From contig CAVXXM010000005.1 in the NCBI GenBank assembly GCA_963765745.1, forward strand, positions 1 through 64,000: 64,000 nucleotides of DNA, given 5' to 3'. The translations under genes were made by a program, and so were the position numbers. Shown in pieces: positions 42,945-49,811 of this stretch. Each line of letters begins with the position of its first letter. Positions within the stretch are counted from its first letter, which is position 1. The notes under the pieces were generated by a model. That model ran no database searches. It saw only the letters and a program-made list of their open reading frames with translations, and was not told the origin of the DNA. Source of the stretch: JAHFPN01 sp963765745. GTDB taxonomy: Bacteria; Pseudomonadota; Alphaproteobacteria; Rhizobiales; Xanthobacteraceae.

Positions 42945-44978
42945 CTAGCGTCTTCCGCTCGCGCTCCTCGCGCTCACGCAGATAATCGTCGGTGGTGCGC
43001 ACGTTCGGCCGCGCGGGCGCGCCATGGGGATCGAACGAGTCCTCGGTCATGGCGATCACCCGGCAGTCCTCGCACATCTTCAAGCACCTCGAGCCGCTGC
43101 GGCTGGCCCTTGAAGATCCAGTGCTTGCCTTCGAGCTTGGCGGTGACGCGCTCGATCGTGCTCTTGGTGCCGAACGGCTTGTCGCAGCGGATGCAGTGGA
43201 AAGGCTCTTCTTGCTTCATCACGCGCGCGGTCGCGGTGGCGGCGCGGAAATCGAGCTGCGGCACCAGCGAGATCACTTTCTCCGGGCAGGTGGCCTGGCA
43301 CAGGCCGCATTGCACGCAGGCGTCCTCGGCGAAACGGAGCATCGGCCGCTCGGGGTCGTCCATGAGCGCGCCGGTGGGGCAGGCGGACACGCACGACAGA
43401 CAAAGCGTGCAGCCCTCCACCTTGATCTCGACCTTGCCGAACGGCGCGCCGGCGGGGAGCGCCACTACGTCGACCGGCGCGGGCGCGATCCTGTGCAATT
43501 CGCGGAGCGAAAGGCGCAGCACGTCGCGCTTGGCGCCGACAGGCTGGAACGTGGCCGGCTTCTTCGCGCCTTGCGTGGGGTTGATTGCGTAGAGCGCCGC
43601 GCCGAGCGCGTCCGGGTCGTCGGTCTCGATGGTGGCGACGCGGCCGGGGCCGAAGCCGAGACCGGCGAGGATTGGCTCGCTGAGCGCGATGGTTTTGGTG
43701 AGCGCGGCAATGTCATGGCGCGGCTTGGCGCGCAGCAGGAAGCGCAGCGCCGTCGCGCCATAGGCGAACGCTGCGGCAACCACTTCGAGGCCCACTTGCG
43801 TCACTTCGTTGACGGCGAGCGGCAGCACGTTGGCCGGCAGCCCGTCGCCGTGGCGCGCGAGCGCGTCGATCATCTCGTCGCCGTGCGCCGCATCGTGCAG
43901 CAGCAGGACTCGGATTCTTTCCGCCGGCTTCGCGATAGACACCGAGCAACGTGCGCAGCTTGCGCATGACCGCGTCGGCGGGCGGCAGCGCATAAGCGGC
44001 GGCTCCCGTCGGGCAGACCGAGGCGCAGGCGCCGCAGCCGGCGCAGACATATTCGTCGATCTTCACATGATCGCCCGCGGGCGTGATCGCGCCGGTCGGA
44101 CAGAGGTCGAGGCAACGATGGCAGCCGACGATCTTGGAGCGCGAATGTGCGCACAGATGATCGGTGAAGGTGATGTAGCGCGGCTTGTCGAAGGTGCCGA
44201 CCAGGTCGGCGGCTTTCAGCAACACACGCAACACCGCGGCCGGGTCGCCGGGATCGGCGCGCAGATAGCCGTCGCGCAGGTCATGAGCCGGGAATAGCGG
44301 CGCACCGCCGGAGAGATCGATGATGAGATCGCAGTTCGAAGTCGCGCCGTTCTTCGGTGGTGCCCAGGCCAATTTATCGCGCGAGGAAGGAAGTGGCGCG
44401 GCGTAATCATCGACCGTGAGCTCGAACGCGCCGAGGTGACCCTTGGCCGAACGGATCGTGCCCTTGACCACCGGGAATTCGCTGATGCGGCGCGGGGCGA
44501 TGTCGCCGGGCTTGGTGAGCAGCACGGTAACGTCGAGCTTGTCTTTAACGAGGTTTGCCGCCTCGATCGTCCGCTCGTCGTGGCCATAGACGAGAACGAC
44601 GCCATCGCTGGAGAGCGGCAGAAGCGGAGTTTCCGGCAAGGGTTCCGCGGCCATGGCGAGGAGTGCGGCCATCTTCGGGCCTGCGGTGGCGGCATCCTTC
44701 GACCAGCCGGCGGTTTCGCGGACATTGGCGAAGGCGAGCGACGTCTCGGATGCCGTTTTGCCGGCGATTTCCGAGAATAGTGGCGCTTCCTGGGTGCAGC
44801 CGACCGTCAGCGGCGCACCGGTGGCGAGCGCCGCGCGGAAGCGATCGAGCTCGGCCCGGCACAGATGGTTGGCGGTCTCGACCTTGGCCCCGCGCAGGCC
44901 GCGCTTGAGCGCGTCCGTGTCGAGCGGCATCGTCTTCTCGCAGGAACAGACGAAGATGGTGCGCTTGCTATCGGCCAT
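42945..44978 (-). CDS. Multi-[4Fe-4S] protein of the FDH3 region, frameshifted twice
   Basis: About 675 aa. Reading from ATG 44978: an N-terminal region beginning RTIFVCSCEKTMPLD and CRAELDRF, then a ferredoxin block with VGCHRCLDLCPTGAI and YVCAGCGACASVCPTG. Near 43920 the frame changes and continues VLLLHDAAHGDEMID, then a second ferredoxin block VEGCTLCLSCVSACPTG and DACVQCGLCQATCPEK. Near 43082 a second break separates HCIRCDKPF from MCEDCRV, together a rubredoxin-like CxxC/CxxC zinc or iron site. The exact stop is unclear (42945-42974). It is divergent from the lipoate-ligase-like operon. Likely an electron-transfer or assembly protein for formate dehydrogenase; function not established. 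Confidence 0.78.
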
Positions 44979-45094
44979 GAACCCTCGGGGCGCGCAGCGG
45001 CCCTTGATCGCCGTGCGGGATTGGTCGCCCGGTAGGCAAGCTATAATTATAAGCGTTAAAAGGTAAGGGTCCCGAAAGGCTTGAAGGATCGGTT
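44979..45094. promoter_or_regulatory. Divergent promoter region with TATAATTATA palindrome
   Basis: 116 nt between the Fe-S gene (minus) and the lipoate-ligase-like operon (plus). TATAATTATA (45042-45051) is a perfect palindrome that supplies a -10 element on either strand; TTGGTC at 45021-45026 is a possible plus-strand -35 at short (15-nt) spacing. Confidence 0.45.
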
Positions 45095-45857
45095 ATGGCG
45101 CAGACCCGCACGCGCGTGCTGGCTTCGAAGACAGCGGCAGCGCTCGACCTGCCGCCGGTGTTCCGTCTGGTGACGCTGCGCGAGGCGGGCAATGCATTCG
45201 CCCACGCCAAGACATTGCCGCCAAGGAAGGCGCCGGCACGCTGGTGTGGGTGCGCCGCTTTGATCTGGTCGAATTCGCCCTCGTGATCGAGCCGGACGAG
45301 CCACTGCGAGCGGCCCGGCGCACGATCTATGCGGGGCTCGCGGCGCTGGCCGATGCACTCGCCGTGCACGCACCGCCGGAGCGGGCGATCGCCTTCGATT
45401 GGCCGGCCACGGTCTTCGTTCAGGGTGCCGTGGTGGGCGGCGGCGAGCTCGGCTGGCCCAAGAATGCCGCCGAGGACAAGCAACCCGACTGGCTCGTATT
45501 CGGCGCCATGATCCGCACCAACGCGCTGGCGCCGCTCGAGGACGGCTTCAATCCGGGCGTCACCAACCTCGAGGAAGAAGGTTTCGACGATCTGGGCGCC
45601 GGCCGGTTGGTCGAGAGTTTCGCGCGCCATTTCATGTCGATGGTGAACCGCTGGCAGGACGGGGGCTTCGTCGAGGTCGCCAAATCTTATCTGGAGCGTC
45701 TGCCGGTCGAGGAGGGGTTCGAGCGCACGATCGATGGCGCCGGCGATCTCTGCTGATCCGACGCAAGGGCAAGCTCGAAGTGGAGAAACGCGTGCTGCTG
45801 CCCGCGATCGAACGGGCGCTGTGGCGCCATCCCGATAGCGGAGAGTTGCTGACGTGA
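45095..45857 (+). CDS. Biotin/lipoate protein ligase-like protein of the FDH3 region, frameshifted twice
   Basis: About 254 aa after repair, related to the biotin/lipoate A/B ligase fold. ATG 45095 (RBS GAAGGAT) starts frame 2 through LPPVFRLVTLREAGNAFAHA; adding a C near 45207 gives HAQDIAAKEGAGTLVWVRRFD in frame 1; adding a C near 45751 gives AGDLLLIRRKGKLEVEKR in the third frame and the stop at 45857. Middle region: FDWPATVFVQGAVVGGGELG (the substrate loop), SFARHFMSMVNRWQDGGF. It overlaps the DUF6505 start by 4 nt. Whether it attaches a cofactor or is a non-catalytic homologue is unknown. Confidence 0.75.
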
Positions 45858-46388
45858 GGCTGTTGCGTACCATTCGTCTCGATCCATCGGACACGTTCGT
45901 GTTCGAGCGGGCCGCCGAACCCGGCGAATGGGCCGTCTCGGGCGCGTTCGTGTTCTGGGACACGGACCCGGCGGCGCTCTCGGGCAAGGCGCGCGCCGCC
46001 TTCCGCGGCGGATTTCTCGGGGTCGAGTCGCTCGGCCGGTCCACGCTGGTGCAGATCGTCGAGGCAAGCGAGCAAGATCGCGTGAAGGTGATCGAGACGC
46101 TGGCGCAAAAGCTGGTCGAGCATTTCGGCGCGCCGGATTTTATGACCGCACGCATAGCCGCCGAAGAGGAAGTGGCTTTCGCCGCTTCGCTCTGCGATCA
46201 CCCAAAAGACACGCTGGTCGCCGTGCATCGCACGCACGAGGACTGGAAATGTGCGCGAAGCCTTCCGCACGCTGCAACCGCGCGCAGGGCCAAAGCCGTT
46301 GCGCGCCTTCGCGTTTCTCGAAGTGGAGGGCGAGGAGGGGCCTGAGGAGCGCGTCGATCTCGCCGGGCTCGCCGGGGACAAGCGATGA
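45854..46388 (+). CDS. DUF6505-family protein, frameshifted
   Basis: About 177 aa after repair. N-terminus MRLLRTIRLDPSDTFVFERAA, middle RGGFLGVESLGRSTLVQIVE and LVEHFGAPDFMTARIAAEEE. Near 46248 the frame should change (GGAAATG to GGAATG), giving WNVREAFRTLQPR and LRAFAFLEVEGEEGPEE to a TGA at 46386-46388. The repaired stop overlaps the next ATG by 4 nt (ATGA), as do its neighbours, which supports the repair. I recognise it only as an uncharacterised family that accompanies periplasmic formate dehydrogenases in alphaproteobacteria. Confidence 0.72.
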
Positions 46389-47395
46389 GGGAGTTCTGGC
46401 TCACCTCGGGCCATCTCATGCTCGACCGCGATGCGGGCGGCGGGCTCGTCATGAGCGACGATCTGCTCAAGGTCTATTTCATGCGGCCGGAACTGGCGCC
46501 TCCTGATGACGCGGGCCCAGGCGAGCGCAAGCTGCACGCGACGCTGATGACGGATCCGCGCCGGACGGTGAGCCGCGGCGAGATCGCGGCGATCGAGGAC
46601 GCCGATGCGCGCGAGAATTGGGAGCAGATGATCGCGTTCCGCGACCATTTGTTCGCGTATCCGACGCTGGAAGCGGCTTATCTCGCCCTGGTGCGCAAGG
46701 GCGTCGGGCGTACGCCGCCCTTGTTCCTGAACCAGCTCGCACACCTGATTTTGCGCAACGCGCTCGACGGCCGCGACGATCCATATCGTGCTGCAGGGCC
46801 GCGGAACTGTTCTTCCGGGCCCAGCGGGTGACCGTGCATGAGGGGGCGCTGGTTTCGGCGGACGAGGAGCAGATCGCGGGTAGCAACCCGGCGCCGGTGT
46901 CGCCGCTCGTCTCCATGCTTGGGATCGAGACCGCGGCCGAGATCGACGTCATGGTCGAGGAGAACGCGGCAAGCTATTTCGAACGCAGCGACCGCTACGA
47001 CATGGCGCTCGATCTCACGGCGGGCCGGCGCGGGCACCAGGCACTGGCGCGCGTGATCGAGGCTTGGGTCAAACATCTGCTCCATGTCGAGGTCGAGGTC
47101 GAACCGCTCACCGAGGTGCGCGACGCCAGTCTCACCTGGTACGTGGGGCTCGACGCGGAGGGGACCAAGATCGGCGATCTGCTGTGGAACGGCGAGGCGC
47201 TCGACGAGGCCACGGGCGGCCGCGTGGCGGCGCTGTATCGGCTCAAGTTCCGCGATCCGGCCGTCGCCGACCCGGCGGTGCAGGGCGAGCCGGTCTATCT
47301 CATCCTCGCGACTAGCCGCAGACAAGGTCCTGCGCATGAAGCCGCAGAATCTGGTGACCGGCCTGCCGATCCGGCATTTGGAGGTGGTCACGTGA
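46385..47395 (+). CDS. DUF6352-family protein, frameshifted
   Basis: About 335 aa after repair. N-terminus REFWLTSGHLMLDRD, then LKVYFMRPELAPP, LMTDPRRTVSRGE, LFLNQLAHLILRNALDGRDDP. Breaks: near 46790 two extra G residues hide YRLQAAELFFRAQRVT, and near 47316 an extra C hides SADKVLRMKPQNLVTGLP and the TGA at 47393-47395. Middle part VMVEENAASYFERSDRYDM, ARVIEAWVKHLLHVEVEVE, TWYVGLDAEGTKIGDLLWNG. No enzymatic motif is recognised. Its repaired stop overlaps the DUF3305 GTG start (GTGA). Expected to be a cytoplasmic helper for formate dehydrogenase. Confidence 0.75.
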
Positions 47396-47910
47396 GCCTG
47401 GTGCCGCCGCTCGTTCGCATTCCAGTCGGCATCGTCGCCGAGCGGCGGCGCGCCAAGAGCCAATGGATCGATTTCGTGTGGCGGCCGGTGACCGCGCTCG
47501 CCGGCGTGCCCGATACGCCGCCCTGGACCCGGCTTTCGGGCGACGACGAACTCGCCACTTATTATGTGGGCGCCGCGGAGGTCGAGCTGTTTCCCTCGGA
47601 GACCAGCAATTACCGCGACAATCTTATAAACGGCACGCCCCAGCTCTGGGTCGTGCTGCGGCCGACGGACGCCGATCCGCCCTATAATCTGGTCCTGGTG
47701 ACCGCCGACCCGGCCGAAGGCGAAGGCTATACCCAGACCGGCTCCGACCTCGTCGATCCGGTGCCGATGCCGGAATCGATCATCGACACGATCGCCGCCT
47801 TCATTGAGGTGCATCATGTCGAGCGGGTGTTCTTCAAGCGCAAGCGTACCCCCGTGGACCCCGAGGCCATGGCGCCACGCGGTCCCGCGCGCAAGGACCG
47901 GAGCAAATGA
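47392..47910 (+). CDS. DUF3305-family protein
   Basis: 172-aa uncharacterised family. GTG 47392 is chosen because it overlaps the repaired DUF6352 stop and gives LVPPLVRIPVGIVAERRRAK SQWIDFVW as N-terminus. Conserved stretches: TYYVGAAEVELFPSETSNYR, LWVVLRPTDADPPYNLVLVTADPAEGE, HHVERVFFKRKR (basic C-terminus ending DPEAMAPRGP). It always seems to pair with DUF3306, here by an ATGA overlap, in formate dehydrogenase loci. Function unknown. Confidence 0.85.
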   Translation: MSLVPPLVRIPVGIVAERRRAKSQWIDFVWRPVTALAGVPDTPPWTRLSGDDELATYYVGAAEVELFPSETSNYRDNLINGTPQLWVVLRPTDADPPYNLVLVTADPAEGEGYTQTGSDLVDPVPMPESIIDTIAAFIEVHHVERVFFKRKRTPVDPEAMAPRGPARKDRSK

Positions 47911-48632
47911 GCGAGGACAGAAATTTCCTGTCGCGCTGGTCGCGCAAGAAGCGCGAGGCGGAGGAATTGCCGCCGCAAGCCGCCGCTCCAGCGGCCAAGG
48001 ACGCAGAGCCGAAGGAGAGCACGGCGGTGGCGGCGCCGGCCGACGACACGAAGGCTCTGAGTACGGAGGCCGGCGAGCCGAAATTCGATCTTGCCAGTCT
48101 TCCGTCGATCGAATCGATCGGCGCGGATACGGATATTCGCCAGTTCCTGCGGGCGGGCGTGCCGGCTGAACTCACGCGCGCCGCGTTGCGCCGGGCATGG
48201 TCCAGCGATCCGGCGATCCGCGATTACATCGGGCTTTCGGAGAACAGCTGGAACTTCAATGAACCGGGCGCGATGTACGGCTTCGATCACTCCGATCCCG
48301 GCGTGGACGTTAAGCGGCTCGCGGAGGAAATGTTCGGCACTAAAGGCGATCCGGGCGAGAAGAAACCCGCCGAGGCGGTATCGCCATCCACAGGGGAGCA
48401 GCCGGCAGGGCCTCCGAAGGTGGCGGAACGGCCAGAATCCGTCGCGGAACCTTTAGATCACGACGTTTTGAATTCACGGGAAGCTGCCGCCCCGGCGAGT
48501 CCAGACCGCGTGCCGGAACAAGGACTTCTTGCACCGCAAAAAGAAGCGCCTATCGCACCGCAGCATGGCCGCGAGCAGGACGCGGCCCAGAATCCGGTTC
48601 GAAAGCGTCACGGACGGGCACTGCCTAGCTAA
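47907..48632 (+). CDS. DUF3306-family protein
   Basis: 241 aa. N-terminus FLSRWSRKKREAEE is typical; the core is LASLPSIESIGADTDIRQFL, TRAALRRAWSSDPAIRDYIG and LSENSWNFNEPGAMYGFD. The last 100 residues are Pro/Ala/Glu-rich and low in complexity, probably disordered. No enzymatic motif. The RAGVPAELTRAALRRAWS stretch looks helical and may be a binding surface. Last gene of the coupled helper operon; a structured intergenic region follows. Confidence 0.85.
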   Translation: MSEDRNFLSRWSRKKREAEELPPQAAAPAAKDAEPKESTAVAAPADDTKALSTEAGEPKFDLASLPSIESIGADTDIRQFLRAGVPAELTRAALRRAWSSDPAIRDYIGLSENSWNFNEPGAMYGFDHSDPGVDVKRLAEEMFGTKGDPGEKKPAEAVSPSTGEQPAGPPKVAERPESVAEPLDHDVLNSREAAAPASPDRVPEQGLLAPQKEAPIAPQHGREQDAAQNPVRKRHGRALPS

Positions 48633-48640
48633 ATAGCCTG

Positions 48641-48692
48641 TCCGAATAGTTCGGATATAGCCCCAAGCTATTGCGCTTGGCCCTTGCGGGCC
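48641..48692 (+). promoter_or_regulatory. Three tandem inverted repeats before the FDH3 structural operon
   Basis: TCCGAATAGTTCGGA (48641-48655; 6-bp arms), CCAAGC...GCTTGG (48663-48680) and GGCCCTTGCGGGCC (48679-48692). The octamer AATAGTTC occurs at 48645-48652 and again at 48706-48713. The last hairpin could terminate the helper operon; the first repeat looks like an operator, perhaps for the HTH domain of the next gene product. Confidence 0.5.
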
Positions 48693-48779
48693 ATACGCTT
48701 TTCAAAATAGTTCAAAAGAGCGGCTGATTCAAACCGTTCTGATCAAGAAGTGGGCGGGAATATCGTTGCAGGAGGTCGT

Positions 48780-49559
48780 GTGCGCGACCCGGGCTTGAGC
48801 GAGGCCATCAACGCCGTTGGCGGGGTGAGCGAACTCGCGCGGCGCATCGGTATTTCGCAACCGTCCGTATCGAACTGGGACCGGATTCCCGCGGAGCGAG
48901 TCGCCGCGGTCGAAGAAGCGACCGGCGTGGAGCGCACAAAGTTGCGCCCTGACCTCTACGAGCAAGCCGCCGGCAACGCCGTTCCGCTGGATGAAACCGA
49001 AGCTGCGCGGGCGCAGGAATATCGATTGCTGGCCGCGCTAATTTCGCGGGCACCGGATGCGGATCTGCTCGCGCGCGTCGCCAGGCTCAAGGCCGATACA
49101 AGCGCACTCGGGCTGGTGCATGCCGCGCTGGCTGAAGCCGCAGGAAACACCACGGCGGAGAAGGTCGAGCGCGAATTCTTCGATCTTTTCATCGGGCTCG
49201 GCCGCGGCGAACTGCTGCCCTACGGCTCTTATTACCTGACCGGCTTCCTGCATGAGCGGCCGCTCGCGCGGCTGCGCGAAGATCTCGTGCAGCTCGGGAT
49301 CGAGCGCGCCGAGGGAATTCCGGAACCCGAGGATCACGTGGCGATCCTGTGTGAAATCATGTCCCGTCTGATCGACGGCAGCGTCGAAGCGCCGGCGGGA
49401 AGCGACCGGAAAGTGTTCGAGAAGCATCTGGCGACTTGGGCCGGGCGCTTCTTCGCCGACCTGGAGAATGCGGAAGCTGCGGATTTCTACCGCCGCGTCG
49501 GCACACTCGGGCGGACGTTCTTGGAAATCGAAAAGGAAGCTTTCGCGCTGCCGTCTTGA
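48780..49559 (+). CDS. HTH-TorD fusion: Cro/YdaS-like DNA-binding domain with redox-enzyme chaperone domain
   Basis: 260 aa from GTG 48780, chosen over GTG 48750 because AGGAGGT lies directly upstream. Residues 1-55 form a helix-turn-helix (INAVGGVSELARRIGISQ, PSVSNWDRIPAERVAAVEEA). Residues 75-255 are a TorD/DmsD-like all-helical chaperone: REFFDLFIGLGRGELLPYGS, YLTGFLHERPLARLREDL, PEPEDHVAILCEIMSRLIDG (the EPxDH-type motif), HLATWAGRFFADLENA. TorD proteins hold Tat-exported Mo enzymes until cofactor is inserted. First gene of the fdh3 operon. The added HTH could couple chaperone occupancy to transcription. Confidence 0.88.
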   Translation: MRDPGLSEAINAVGGVSELARRIGISQPSVSNWDRIPAERVAAVEEATGVERTKLRPDLYEQAAGNAVPLDETEAARAQEYRLLAALISRAPDADLLARVARLKADTSALGLVHAALAEAAGNTTAEKVEREFFDLFIGLGRGELLPYGSYYLTGFLHERPLARLREDLVQLGIERAEGIPEPEDHVAILCEIMSRLIDGSVEAPAGSDRKVFEKHLATWAGRFFADLENAEAADFYRRVGTLGRTFLEIEKEAFALPS

Positions 49560-49590
49560 GCGGCGGGGCGATCATTCGGATTAAGAGGAG

Positions 49591-49800
49591 ATGGCGATGA
49601 AGCAGAGGGAAAAGACGACGGTAGGCCGTCGCGAATTCCTGCGCGTACTTGGTGCAGGTGCGGGTGCAGCGGCCGCGACAGCGGTGCCGCTGGCGAGCAC
49701 CGCTGCCGCCGTCGAGTCCGACCAGGACAAGAAGAAGGCGCGTTATCGGGAAACCGAAGACGTGAAGACTTACTATCGCGTCAACCGCTATCCGAGCTGA
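49591..49800 (+). CDS. Formate dehydrogenase-region small Tat-targeted protein
   Basis: 69-aa protein with an N-terminal twin-arginine signal (TVGRREFLRVLGAGAGAAAA) and a short, basic mature part ending KTYYRVNRYPS. It matches the family named formate dehydrogenase region TAT target, always found before fdh alpha genes. Possibly a small periplasmic subunit or an escort. RBS AGGAG lies upstream; 11 nt separate its stop from fdh3A. Confidence 0.9.
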   Translation: MAMKQREKTTVGRREFLRVLGAGAGAAAATAVPLASTAAAVESDQDKKKARYRETEDVKTYYRVNRYPS

Positions 49801-49811
49801 GGGAGGCACCC

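Noticed and set aside
42004..43083. 359-codon minus-strand open frame
   Set aside because: Only its first 45 codons (MCEDCRV onward) belong to the Fe-S protein end; the rest is antisense to the WD40-cytochrome gene.
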